From: Sphingomonas sp. Ag1
GTDB lineage: Bacteria; Pseudomonadota; Alphaproteobacteria; Sphingomonadales; Sphingomonadaceae
Assembly: GCF_000980895.1 (NCBI RefSeq)
Contig: NZ_LAZX01000094.1
Span: 124,001-188,000, forward strand
Direction: 5' to 3'
DNA length: 64,000 bases
Positions 12,455 through 21,009 of this stretch are shown piece by piece. Made by a program: the position numbers and the translations under genes. The first letter of the stretch is position 1, and every line of letters begins with the position of its first letter. The notes beneath the pieces are model-generated. The model ran no database searches, had not been told where the DNA came from, and saw only the letters and a program-made list of their open reading frames with translations.

Positions 12455-13576
12455 CTAGCGGGCGAAGCTCCGTTGGAGGAAGTCGGCGTAGATGCTGGTC
12501 AGCGTGTGGAGGTCGGCCACCGATACCGCCTCATCAAGCTTGTGCATGGTCGCGTTGAGCAGGCCGAATTCCACCACCGGGCAGACCGCAGCGAGGAAGC
12601 GCGCGTCCGACGTGCCGCCCGAGGTGGAAAGTTCGGGCACCAGCCCGGTACAGGCCTCGATCGAGGTGGCGAGGGTGGCCGAAAGAGCGCCGGGCTCGGT
12701 CAGGAACGCCTCTCCCGACACCTTGGGCGTGACGATCGCGTCGGGTGCGTGGCGCTGGACGATGGCGGTGATCCGTCGGCCTAGCTCTTCGCCCCGGTGC
12801 AGGTCATTGAAGCGGATCGAGAGGCGGGCAGTAGCGCGCGCCGGGATCACGTTGGTCGAGGGGTTGCCGACGGTGATATCGGTCACCTCGATATTGGACG
12901 GCTGGAACCAGTCGGTGCCCGCGTCCAGCACGATTCCCTCGATCTCGGCCAAGGCCGCAATGAGCCGCGGGATCGGATTGTCGGCGAGGTGCGGGTAGGC
13001 GACATGCCCTTGGCGGCCAGGGATATCGATCCAGATGTTGACCGATCCGCGCCGGCCGATCTTCATCATGTCGCCGAGCCGCGTCGTCGAGGTCGGCTCT
13101 CCCACGAGGCAGGCGTCCGGGCGGATGCCGCGTGTCGCCATGCGATCGATCAACGCGCGGGTGCCGTAGATCGCCGGGCCTTCCTCATCGCCGGTGATCA
13201 GCAGGCTGGTGGTGCCGGGGCCATCGACCTGCGATGCGGCCGCGACGAAGGCGGCGATCGCGCCCTTCATGTCAACGGCGCCGCGGCCATAGAGCAGATC
13301 GCCGCGGACCTCCGGCTCGAAGGCGCCGCTGGTCCAGCCGTCACCCGGCGGGACCACGTCGAGGTGGCCTGCAAAGGCGATGTGCGGCCCGCCGCTGCCG
13401 CGGACGGCGAGGAGGTTTTCGACCGGACCGTCGGGCGCCTCGCCGACCAAGAAGCGATCCACGTCGAAGCCGAGCGGGCGCAAGGCCGCCTCAAGCACGT
13501 CGAACACCAGGCCGCGGGCAGGGGTAACGCTTTCGCAGGCGAGCAAGGCCTGCGCCAGCGCGAGAACATCGGTCAT
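12455..13576 (-). CDS. dapE: Succinyl-diaminopimelate desuccinylase
   Basis: 373 residues, M20 metallopeptidase family, normal DapE length. It hydrolyses N-succinyl-LL-diaminopimelate in lysine and cell-wall precursor synthesis. Di-zinc ligands are present: His in FAGHLDVVPPG, Asp in GRGAVDMKGAI, Glu pair in TGDEEGPA; DapE-type LVGEPTST and STSGGTSDARF follow. ATG at 13576 overlaps the GST stop (ATGA), so the two are translationally coupled. The open frame continues upstream to 14041 but that part is antisense to no known DapE sequence and simply overlaps the GST gene. Confidence 0.96.
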   Translation of the reverse strand: MTDVLALAQALLACESVTPARGLVFDVLEAALRPLGFDVDRFLVGEAPDGPVENLLAVRGSGGPHIAFAGHLDVVPPGDGWTSGAFEPEVRGDLLYGRGAVDMKGAIAAFVAAASQVDGPGTTSLLITGDEEGPAIYGTRALIDRMATRGIRPDACLVGEPTSTTRLGDMMKIGRRGSVNIWIDIPGRQGHVAYPHLADNPIPRLIAALAEIEGIVLDAGTDWFQPSNIEVTDITVGNPSTNVIPARATARLSIRFNDLHRGEELGRRITAIVQRHAPDAIVTPKVSGEAFLTEPGALSATLATSIEACTGLVPELSTSGGTSDARFLAAVCPVVEFGLLNATMHKLDEAVSVADLHTLTSIYADFLQRSFAR

Positions 13577-14238
13577 TGCCGGGCCGGCTGTTCGAACTGT
13601 TCGATCACCCAATCCTCTTCCTGCGCACCGGCGATCCAGTCCTGCATGAACGGATGGGCGAGGACGGCCGCGATATAGGATTGCGCGAACCGCGCGACCG
13701 GCAGCGAATAGGTAACGATGCGGGTGCAGACAGGCGCGAACATGATGTCGACGGCGTTGAACTCCCCGAACAGGAACTCGCCATCGCCACCCCAGCGGGC
13801 GCGGGCCTGCGCCCACAATTCCATCATTCGGGTGAGATCGGCCACCACGCCAGCCGATGGCGGTGCGGGCGGATAGATCTGGCGGATGTTCATGCTGTGC
13901 TCGCGGCGCAGCGAGACGAAGCTGGAATGCATTTCCGCCGCCATTGAGCGGGCCATGGCGCGGGCGGCATCGTCCTTGGGCCAGAACACGTCTCGGCCGA
14001 CCTTGTCGGCGAGATATTCGATGATGGCGAGGCTGTCCCACACCACCGCGTCACCATCCCACAGGATCGGCACCTTGCCAGATGACGGGGCGAACTCTGC
14101 GCCCCCACGGCGCTTGTCCCAATCCTGATCATAGAGCGGCACCACGACTTCCTCGAACGGGACGCCCGACTGCTTGCAGGCGAGCCAGCCGCGCAGCGAC
14201 CAGGAGGAATAGGCCTTGTTGCCGATGATCAATTTCAT
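13573..14238 (-). CDS. Glutathione S-transferase family protein
   Basis: 221 residues. The N-terminal thioredoxin-like domain starts KLIIGNKAYSSWSLRGWLA with the probable active Ser, cis-Pro in GKVPILWDG and the glutathione-binding WDSLAIIEYLAD; a helical C-terminal domain follows. Likely a cytosolic detoxification or thiol-transfer enzyme; substrate not predictable. ATG at 14238 is the start that gives the normal GST N terminus. Coupled to dapE by a 4-base overlap, though no functional link to lysine synthesis is known. Confidence 0.92.
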   Translation of the reverse strand: MKLIIGNKAYSSWSLRGWLACKQSGVPFEEVVVPLYDQDWDKRRGGAEFAPSSGKVPILWDGDAVVWDSLAIIEYLADKVGRDVFWPKDDAARAMARSMAAEMHSSFVSLRREHSMNIRQIYPPAPPSAGVVADLTRMMELWAQARARWGGDGEFLFGEFNAVDIMFAPVCTRIVTYSLPVARFAQSYIAAVLAHPFMQDWIAGAQEEDWVIEQFEQPARQ

Positions 14239-14308
14239 AGCTGCAAGGGGTAGAGCCGCGCGCGACCCCGTGCAACATTCGCCGGGCGAAACAGAACGAG
14301 GGGGGATT

Positions 14309-15820
14309 ATGGAGACGGATCGGCGCGGGCTGCTGGGCGGCGCAGTGGCGGGGGCGGCGTTGCTGGCGCCGGGAGCGGCAACGGCACAGGGCGGAGCCAT
14401 GGACAAGATCCGCCGCGCGGTGATCGCCGGCCATGACGAAGCGATCGCGCGGCTGCGCCAGTGGATCGCGCTGCCCTCCATCGCGGCGGAGAACCGCGAC
14501 ATGGACAAGGGCGCGGCGATGATGGCGCAAATGGCGCGCGATGCCGGGTTCCAGCAGGCGACGATCGTCCCCACCGATGGCGCGCCGGGCGTATTCGCGA
14601 CGATGGATAATGGCGCGGCCAAGACGCTGGGCCTGTATTTCATGTATGACGTCAAGCAGTTCGACCCGGCGGAATGGACCTCGCCGCCGCTGGAGGGGCG
14701 GATCGTCGACAAGCCGGGGCTGGGCAAGGTGCTGGTCGGGCGCGGGGCGGTGAACCAGAAGGGGCCGGAAAGCGCGATGCTGGCCGCGCTTCATGCGTTC
14801 AAGCGCGCGGGTGTGAAGCCGCCGGTCAATCTGGTGCTGGTGGCGGAGGGTGAGGAGGAAATCGGCTCTCCCAACTTCAGGCAGATCGTCGAGCGGCCCG
14901 AGGTGCTGGCGGCGCTGAAGAAATGCAGCGGCGTGATTATCCCGGCGATGTGGCAGGACCCGACGACGGGTGACTTCACGATCAACCTGGGCGCCAAGGG
15001 TATCGTTGAACTGGAGCTGATCGCCTCGGCCGACAATTGGGACCGCGGGCCGACGCGCGACATCCATTCCAGCCAGAAGGCGATCATCGACGCGCCGGCG
15101 TGGCGGCTGGTCAAGGCGCTCGACACCTTGGTGTCCGAGGACGGGAATACGCCGACGATCGACGGCTGGTTCGACAAGGTTCGCCCGCTGACCGCGCGCG
15201 AGAAGGCGCTGATCGCGGAGAACGCGCGGGTGAGCGACTCGACTGATGCGTTGCGGCAGGCCGGGGTGAAGAAGTGGATCGGCGAGGAGAGCTGGCAGGC
15301 GACGCTGGAGCGGCTGGCGGCGATGCCGACGGTCAATATCGAGGGGCTGGTCGCGGGCTATACCGGCCCAGGCGGCAAGACGATCCTGCCGGCCAGGGCG
15401 ACGGCGAAGCTCGATTTCCGGTTGGTGCCCAACCAGACCTATGCCGATTGCGTCGCCAAGGTGCGCGCGCATCTGGACAAGCGCGGGTTCAAGGACATCG
15501 CCGTCAAGGTGGGTGGTGGCTACGACCCGACCGAGACGGCGGAGGACTCGGCGCTGATCAAGGCCGAACGCGCGACGTGCGAGCGGGCAGGGGTGAAGAC
15601 GACGGTCTATCCGCGGCTCGCAGGAAGCTGGCCCGGCTATATCTTTACCGGCGCACCCGTGTCGCTACCCGCGGGACAGTTCGGGCTGGGGCATGGCAAT
15701 GGCGCCCATGCTCCTGACGAATATCTGCTGATCGAAAGCACCAATCCGAAGGTGATGGGCTATGATGCGGCGACCGCCGTGTTCGCCGATTTCCTGTATC
15801 AGGTCGCAGCGATCGCCTGA
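14309..15820 (+). CDS. Exported M20-family protein with altered metal-site residues
   Basis: 503 residues. The N terminus DRRGLLGGAVAGAALLAPG followed by ATAQ is a twin-arginine signal, suggesting folded export through Tat. The body is an M20/M25/M40 metallohydrolase: GEEEIGSPN supplies the catalytic Glu pair, and GAHAPDE the last His. But the first motif, normally HxDV, reads MYDV, and the second, normally GRGxxDxKG, reads GRGAVNQKGP, so a zinc-ligand His and the bridging Asp are replaced. I believe this variant recurs in a subfamily, so it may be a different chemistry rather than decay. ATG follows GAGGGGGGA. Divergent from GST-dapE. Confidence 0.85.
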   Translation: METDRRGLLGGAVAGAALLAPGAATAQGGAMDKIRRAVIAGHDEAIARLRQWIALPSIAAENRDMDKGAAMMAQMARDAGFQQATIVPTDGAPGVFATMDNGAAKTLGLYFMYDVKQFDPAEWTSPPLEGRIVDKPGLGKVLVGRGAVNQKGPESAMLAALHAFKRAGVKPPVNLVLVAEGEEEIGSPNFRQIVERPEVLAALKKCSGVIIPAMWQDPTTGDFTINLGAKGIVELELIASADNWDRGPTRDIHSSQKAIIDAPAWRLVKALDTLVSEDGNTPTIDGWFDKVRPLTAREKALIAENARVSDSTDALRQAGVKKWIGEESWQATLERLAAMPTVNIEGLVAGYTGPGGKTILPARATAKLDFRLVPNQTYADCVAKVRAHLDKRGFKDIAVKVGGGYDPTETAEDSALIKAERATCERAGVKTTVYPRLAGSWPGYIFTGAPVSLPAGQFGLGHGNGAHAPDEYLLIESTNPKVMGYDAATAVFADFLYQVAAIA

Positions 15821-15842
15821 GGGTGCAGGTGGGGGCGATCGG

Positions 15843-16571
15843 TCAGCCGATCGCCTCGATCACCGCGGCGCGCAGTTCGGGGATGCCCATGCCCTTCTCG
15901 GCGGAGGTGGCGATGATCTCCGGATGCGCGGCGGGGCGCTTGCGTGCCTCAGCGACGGTGCGTTCCGTGACCTCGGCAAGCTCGCTCGCCTTGATCTTGT
16001 CCGCCTTGGTCAGCACCATGCGGTAGCTGACGGCCGCCTTGTCGAGCATCTCCAGGATCTCGCGATCGACGTCCTTCACGCCGTGGCGCGCGTCGATCAG
16101 CACCAGCGCGCGCTTCAGCACCTGACGCCCGCGCAGGAAGTCGTTCACCAGGAAGCGCCATTTCTTGACGATGTCCTTGGGCGCCTTGGCAAAGCCGTAG
16201 CCGGGCATGTCGACGAGGCGGAACAGCAGCGGATCGCCGATATCGAAGAAGTTCAGCTCCTGCGTTCGCCCCGGCGTGACCGAGGTGCGTGCCAGCGTCT
16301 TGCGCCCGGTCAGCGCATTGATGAGCGACGACTTTCCCACGTTGGAGCGACCGGCAAAAGCGACTTCGGGCACCAGCGGATCGGGCAGGAACTGAAGCGC
16401 GGGGGCTGACTTCAGAAACTCGATCCGGCCGGCGAAGATCTTTCGCGCGGTCTCGATCTCCTCGGCGGAGCGGCTTGCCGCTTCGCTGACGTCGGGCGCG
16501 AGATGGCCTGCCACCTCCGGCACCGGCATATCGCCGGGCGTATCGCCGGTGTCGGAGGGGGACTGGCTCAT
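15843..16571 (-). CDS. engB: Ribosome-biogenesis GTP-binding protein EngB (YihA/YsxC)
   Basis: 242 residues. The GTPase core has G1 [11 protein letters not shown]3 DMPGYG, G4 TKAD and a G5-like TSAEKG. EngB is an essential GTPase for large-subunit maturation. The first 50 or so residues are a Ser/Pro/Glu-rich extension ahead of the core helix. ATG at 16571 overlaps the yidC stop by 4 bases (ATGA); an upstream in-frame ATG at 16706 lies wholly inside yidC and is rejected. Last gene of the rpmH operon in this window. Confidence 0.96.
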   Translation of the reverse strand: MSQSPSDTGDTPGDMPVPEVAGHLAPDVSEAASRSAEEIETARKIFAGRIEFLKSAPALQFLPDPLVPEVAFAGRSNVGKSSLINALTGRKTLARTSVTPGRTQELNFFDIGDPLLFRLVDMPGYGFAKAPKDIVKKWRFLVNDFLRGRQVLKRALVLIDARHGVKDVDREILEMLDKAAVSYRMVLTKADKIKASELAEVTERTVAEARKRPAAHPEIIATSAEKGMGIPELRAAVIEAIG

Positions 16572-18271
16572 TTCGACGGTGCTTCCTTCAGGCCCGGGTG
16601 GCGGGCGTAGAGCAGCTTCTGCTGCAGGATGGTGAGGACGTTGGAGGTGATCCAGTAGACCTGGAGGCCGACCGCGAACGGCGCCATCACGAACATCAGT
16701 ACCCACGGCATCAGCGCGAAGATCTGCTTCTGTGCGTCATCCATCGGCGCCGGGTTCAGCTTGAACTGGAAGTACATGCTGATGCCGAGCAGGATCGGGA
16801 TCACGCCGATCGCCAGGAATGACGGCGGGGTGAAGGCGAGCAGGCCAAACAGGTTGACGGGGGTCAGCGGATCGGGCGCGGACAGATCCTTGATCCAGCC
16901 GACGAACGGCTGATGCCGCATTTCGATCGTCAGCATCAGCATCTTGTACAGCGCGTAGAAGATCGGGATCTGCAACAGGGTGGGAAGGCAGCCGGCGAGC
17001 GGATTGACCTTCTCCGTCTTGTACAGCGCCATGATCTCCTGCTGCATCCGCGGCTTGTCGTCTTTGAAGCGCTCCTGGATGGCCTTCATCTTCGGCTGGA
17101 CGGCGCGCATGTTGGCCATCGACGCGAACTGGCGCTGCGCGATCGGGAACATGAGCAGGCGGATCGTCAGCGTCAGCAGGATGATCGCGACGCCGAAGTT
17201 GCCGACATGGCGGAACAGCCAGTCGAGATAGTAGAAGATCGGCTTCTCAACGACGCGGAACCAGCCCCAGTCGAGTGCATAGTCGAACCGGGTGACGCCT
17301 TCCTTGTCGGTGTAATGATCAAGCAGGCGAACTTCCTTCGCGCCGGCGAAGAAGCGGCTCGTCTGGGTGATCTGGCGGCCCGGGGGCAGCAGCTGGGCGT
17401 TGGTGGTGTAATCGCCCTGATAGGCCTTGTTGGCACCGGCGCGGAACTGGCCGTCGAAGGGACGCACCTGATCCGGGATCAGCGCGGTCAGCCAGTATTT
17501 GTCGGCAAAGCCGAGCCAGCCGCCGGTGGTGGAGAAGCGCTGCGGCGCTTCGTCCAGATCCTTGAAATCGACGTCATAGTCGGCCTTGTCGTTGTGGACC
17601 GACATCGGGCCGACGTGGATCGTCCAGCTGTCCGGATCCTTCGACACGCCGGCGCGGTTGACCAGGCCGTAGGCGGCGACCGGAACGGCGCCGGTGCCTG
17701 CATTGGCGACCGTCTGCTTGATCCCGAACATATAGCCGTCGTCGACGGTCAGCTCGATCGTGAAGCGCTGGCCCTTGTCGTTGGTGGCGGTCAGCGTGAC
17801 CGGCTTTCCGGGGGCAAGGAGGTTGGACGAGGCGGTCCAGACCGTGTCGGCGGACGGCGGCGAGAGGCCGTCGTCACGCCAGCCAAACGCAGCGAAATAT
17901 GCCTCGGGCGCGCCCGCTGGCGACAGCAGGCGCACCGGCGGCGAATCCTTCGCCACGGTGACCTTGTAATTCTTCAGCACGAGATCGTCGATCCGCGCGC
18001 CCTTCAGGTTGATCGAGCCGTGCATGGTCGGCGTGTCGATCTGCACCCGCGGCGTTTCGCGCAGCACGACGGCGCGGTCGCGATTGGCGGCCGGCGTATC
18101 GGCCGTCGGATCGGCGTTCTTGTTCGGCAGAACCTCGGTCTTGCCGTCCTCGATCTTCGTCACCGGCGGATTGGCGGTCGGGAAGAAGCGGTTCTGCACC
18201 ACCGGCCAGCCGAACAGGATCAGCGCCGCGATGACCGCGAACAGCACGAAGTTCTTGTTCTCTTTGTTCAC
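16568..18271 (-). CDS. yidC: Membrane protein insertase YidC
   Basis: 567 residues. N-terminal transmembrane anchor ([15 protein letters not shown]), large periplasmic beta domain, then the conserved Oxa1-like domain from about residue 345 with further membrane helices ([19 protein letters not shown] and [20 protein letters not shown]) and the cytoplasmic helical hairpin between. It inserts and folds inner-membrane proteins with or without SecYEG. Start codon is GTG with TAAGG upstream. Thirty bases separate it from yidD. Confidence 0.97.
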   Translation of the reverse strand: MNKENKNFVLFAVIAALILFGWPVVQNRFFPTANPPVTKIEDGKTEVLPNKNADPTADTPAANRDRAVVLRETPRVQIDTPTMHGSINLKGARIDDLVLKNYKVTVAKDSPPVRLLSPAGAPEAYFAAFGWRDDGLSPPSADTVWTASSNLLAPGKPVTLTATNDKGQRFTIELTVDDGYMFGIKQTVANAGTGAVPVAAYGLVNRAGVSKDPDSWTIHVGPMSVHNDKADYDVDFKDLDEAPQRFSTTGGWLGFADKYWLTALIPDQVRPFDGQFRAGANKAYQGDYTTNAQLLPPGRQITQTSRFFAGAKEVRLLDHYTDKEGVTRFDYALDWGWFRVVEKPIFYYLDWLFRHVGNFGVAIILLTLTIRLLMFPIAQRQFASMANMRAVQPKMKAIQERFKDDKPRMQQEIMALYKTEKVNPLAGCLPTLLQIPIFYALYKMLMLTIEMRHQPFVGWIKDLSAPDPLTPVNLFGLLAFTPPSFLAIGVIPILLGISMYFQFKLNPAPMDDAQKQIFALMPWVLMFVMAPFAVGLQVYWITSNVLTILQQKLLYARHPGLKEAPSK

Positions 18272-18301
18272 GAGCGCCTTATTCCCTTAGGGCCCAATCC
18301 A

Positions 18302-18514
18302 TCATGGGACCGGATCATAGCCGTGCCCGCCCCACGGATGACATCGCGCGATGCGCTTTGCCGCGAGCCAGCTGCCTCGTGCTGCGCCATAGCGGCGCAA
18401 GGCCTCGATTGCATAGGCCGAACAGCTTGGCTGGTAACGACAGGTTGGTGGCAGGATGAGCGACGGGCCGAGTTGCCATAGCCGAGCCACCAGGATCAGC
18501 AGGCGGGCGATCAT
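18302..18514 (-). CDS. yidD: Membrane protein insertion efficiency factor YidD
   Basis: 70 residues with the family hallmark CRYQPSCSAYAIEAL and the closing RCHPWGGHGYDPVP. YidD is a small inner-membrane-associated protein that aids YidC-dependent insertion. Its ATG overlaps the rnpA stop (ATGA), as is usual for this operon. Confidence 0.96.
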   Translation of the reverse strand: MIARLLILVARLWQLGPSLILPPTCRYQPSCSAYAIEALRRYGAARGSWLAAKRIARCHPWGGHGYDPVP

Positions 18515-18864
18515 CCCGGCACCTTGCCGCGGACACGCGTAGCCGTCTTTCGCAGCGCCTTGCCGAATTCGGCACGCAGGCTGGCATAATCACGCTCGAT
18601 TCCGCCCATACGGCCGATCAGGACATGATCTGCACCCGGCACGCCATCTGACGGCAGCAGCTCACGCGCGAGCGCCCGCAGCCGGCGTTTCATCCGGTTG
18701 CGCACCACCGCGTTGCCGATTTTCTTGGTGACGGTATAGCCAACGCGGATCGTCGCGTCGCCATCATTGCGGGGGCGCACCAGAAGCACGAAGCCGGGCA
18801 TGGGTGCGCGCTCGCCCGCGTTCGCCGCCAGGAAATCCCGGCGGCGGGTAAGCGTCTGAATGAT
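18511..18864 (-). CDS. rnpA: Ribonuclease P protein component (non-canonical start)
   Basis: Protein subunit of RNase P, which helps the catalytic RNA mature tRNA 5' ends. Core features: TRRRDFLAANAG, GYTVTKKIGNAVVRNRMKRRLR (the RNR motif) and ARELLP. The reading frame has no ATG, GTG or TTG between the rpmH stop and the conserved core; ATC at 18864 or ATT at 18861 are the best-placed starts, giving about 117 residues, the normal size, with AGGCG upstream. The frame stays open through all of rpmH to ATG 19035, which would make a 174-residue protein. The boundary given here is therefore a judgement. Confidence 0.88.
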   Translation of the reverse strand: MIQTLTRRRDFLAANAGERAPMPGFVLLVRPRNDGDATIRVGYTVTKKIGNAVVRNRMKRRLRALARELLPSDGVPGADHVLIGRMGGIERDYASLRAEFGKALRKTATRVRGKVPG

Positions 18865-18893
18865 CGAGTCGCCTGCGCGAGGCTGACCGGCCG

Positions 18894-19028
18894 TTAGGCC
18901 GACAGCTTCTTGCGACCGCGCGCGCGACGCGCCCGAATCACGGCGCGGCCGCCGACCGTCGCCATCCGCGCACGGAAGCCGTGACGGCGTGCCCGCACCA
19001 GGTTGCTCGGCTGAAAGGTCCGCTTCAT
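18894..19028 (-). CDS. rpmH: 50S ribosomal protein L34
   Basis: 44 residues, the standard length, beginning [19 protein letters not shown] and ending [13 protein letters not shown] with TAA at 18894-18896. L34 is a small basic protein of the large subunit. ATG follows GGGA at 7 bases. First gene of the rpmH-rnpA-yidD-yidC-engB operon; its promoter should lie in the 84 bases up to 19112. Confidence 0.97.
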   Translation of the reverse strand: MKRTFQPSNLVRARRHGFRARMATVGGRAVIRARRARGRKKLSA

Positions 19029-19112
19029 TGCTCATTCCCGAATCTGAAAAAGAAGGGCCGCCACGAGGGGCAGCCCGAACATGGCGCCGCATAGGTGAAG
19101 GTGACGGGTAAG

Positions 19113-19370
19113 TCAACGCGAGCCGATCACGCGATCCCGCGCGCGGCGGCGCAGCGCACCGCGGCGGCGCATTGCCCGGTCCGCGATGTTGCCGACGCGT
19201 GGCCAGCGACGTTTGGCACGGGCCCAGCGCACCTGCGCGCGGCGCGAGTTGCGGAGGATCAGGATCATGCCGCCGGCGAACAGGAAGATGCCGCCCGGCC
19301 CCGGCAACGGCCCCATCGCCGCCGCGCCCACGAGCAGCACGCCGCCGAGCGAGAGCTGCAGGATCCTCAT
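19113..19370 (-). CDS. Small membrane protein, PGPGW-like
   Basis: 85 residues. Two short hydrophobic segments flank a GPLPGPGGIFLFAGG turn, a pattern like the PGPGW family of putative transmembrane proteins, followed by a strongly basic Arg-rich cytoplasmic tail of about 40 residues (RRWPRV, RRRGALRRRARD). Function unknown. ATG at 19370 was chosen because translation upstream of it gives no hydrophobic or conserved sequence. Lies 84 bases upstream of rpmH on the same strand. Confidence 0.7.
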   Translation of the reverse strand: MRILQLSLGGVLLVGAAAMGPLPGPGGIFLFAGGMILILRNSRRAQVRWARAKRRWPRVGNIADRAMRRRGALRRRARDRVIGSR

Positions 19371-19496
19371 GGCAGGGTGGCGATCATGCATGCGCCGCAT
19401 GTGGCTCCGGTGTGTTGCGAAGACAAGACGGTGATGAATGGTTTGCAGCGCTGACAAAGCGGCTATGAACAATGTCATAACGGGGGCGGGGGATGC

Positions 19497-21005
19497 ATGG
19501 CGGCGATCGTCGCGACGGTGGCGTATCTGGGGCTGGAGGCGCGCGCGGTCGAGGTTCAGGTGCAACTGATAGCTGGCCTGCCGGCGTTCAATCTGGTCGG
19601 GCTGGGCGACAAGGCAGTCGGCGAAAGTCGCGAGCGCGTGCGCGGCGCGATTGCCGCCATGGGGCTTGCCATGCCGCCCAAGCGGATCGCGGTGAACCTG
19701 TCGCCGGCCGACCTACCGAAAGAAGGATCGCATTTCGACCTTCCCATCGCGCTGGGGCTGTTGGCTGCGATGGGCGTGGTCGATGCCGAGGCGCTGGCGG
19801 ATTATGTCATCGTCGGTGAGTTGACGCTGGACGGACGGATCGCCGCGTCACCTGGGGTGCTGCTGGCCGCGTTGCATGCCGCGGAACTGGGGCGTGGATT
19901 GATCTGCCCGGCCGCGCAGGGCGCCGAAGCCGCCTGGGCGAGTTCGATCGAGGTGCTGGCCGCGCCCGACCTGCTATCGCTGATCAATCACCTGAAGGGC
20001 CACGGGTTGCTCTCGGCCCCGGCGCCGGGTGAGGTCGTCGCTGGTGGTGAGGGGCCGGACCTGCGGCAGGTGCGGGGGCAGGAGACGGCCAAGCGCGCGC
20101 TGGAGATCGCAGCGGCGGGCGGACACAACCTGCTGATGGTCGGACCGCCGGGTGCCGGCAAGTCGCTGATGGCGTCCTGTCTGCCGGGCATCCTGCCTTC
20201 GCTCGATCCAGCCGAGGCGCTGGAAGTGTCGATGGTGCAATCGGTGGCGGGGGTGTTGGAGAACGGGCGGCTAACCCGCACCCGACCCTTCCGCGCACCG
20301 CATCATTCAGCCTCGATGGCGGCGCTTACCGGCGGCGGGCTGAAGGTGCGGCCGGGCGAGGTGAGCATGGCGCACCTGGGGGTCTTGTTCCTCGACGAGC
20401 TGCCCGAGTTCCAGCGCGCGGTGCTCGACTCGCTGCGCCAGCCGCTCGAGTCCGGCACGGTCAGCGTGGCGCGCGCCAACGCGCATGTGACCTTTCCGGC
20501 GCGTGTGCAGCTAGTCGCGGCGATGAACCCCTGCCGCTGCGGCTATCTGGGTGATGCCGGGCTGGCCTGCGCCCGGGCGCCGAAATGTGCCTCCGATTAC
20601 CAGGCGAAGGTATCGGGCCCCTTGCTGGACAGGATCGACCTGCATGTCGAAGTGCAGGCGGTGAGCGCCGCCGACCTGATGCTGCCGCCCCCAGTGGAGG
20701 GGTCGGCCCAGGTAGCCGCCCGCGTGGCACAGGTGCGGGCGATCCAGCAGGACCGGTATCGCGACCGCGGCATAAGGACGAATGCCGAAGCCGATGGCGA
20801 TGTGCTGGAGGCGTTCTGCGCGCCGGATGCGGCGGGGCGTGCGCTGCTGGCGCAGGCGGCGGAGGCGATGCGGCTGTCGGCGCGCGGCTATACCCGCATC
20901 CTGCGCGTCGCCCGGACGATTGCCGACATGACGGGTTCCGACGCCGTGGGACGCATCCATGTGGCGGAGGCGCTGAGCTATCGGCGGCGGGCGCCGACAA
21001 ATTGA
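19497..21005 (+). CDS. YifB/ComM-family AAA+ ATPase (Mg chelatase-like)
   Basis: 502 residues. N-terminal Lon-protease-like fold domain (VQLIAGLPAFNLVGLGDKAV, AVNLSPADLPKEGSHFDLPIA), then a Mg-chelatase-type AAA+ module with Walker A GPPGAGKS near residue 216 and Walker B LFLDELPEF, and a Cys cluster (NPCRCGYLGD... CARAPKC). ComM homologues act as helicases promoting branch migration in natural transformation and recombination. No other competence gene is nearby. ATG at 19497 follows GGGGG. Confidence 0.93.
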   Translation: MAAIVATVAYLGLEARAVEVQVQLIAGLPAFNLVGLGDKAVGESRERVRGAIAAMGLAMPPKRIAVNLSPADLPKEGSHFDLPIALGLLAAMGVVDAEALADYVIVGELTLDGRIAASPGVLLAALHAAELGRGLICPAAQGAEAAWASSIEVLAAPDLLSLINHLKGHGLLSAPAPGEVVAGGEGPDLRQVRGQETAKRALEIAAAGGHNLLMVGPPGAGKSLMASCLPGILPSLDPAEALEVSMVQSVAGVLENGRLTRTRPFRAPHHSASMAALTGGGLKVRPGEVSMAHLGVLFLDELPEFQRAVLDSLRQPLESGTVSVARANAHVTFPARVQLVAAMNPCRCGYLGDAGLACARAPKCASDYQAKVSGPLLDRIDLHVEVQAVSAADLMLPPPVEGSAQVAARVAQVRAIQQDRYRDRGIRTNAEADGDVLEAFCAPDAAGRALLAQAAEAMRLSARGYTRILRVARTIADMTGSDAVGRIHVAEALSYRRRAPTN

Positions 21006-21009
21006 GGGG

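Noticed and set aside
13573..14727. Longer version of the GST gene starting at 14727
   Set aside because: The extra 163 codons lie antisense to the M20 homologue; GST homology begins exactly at ATG 14238.
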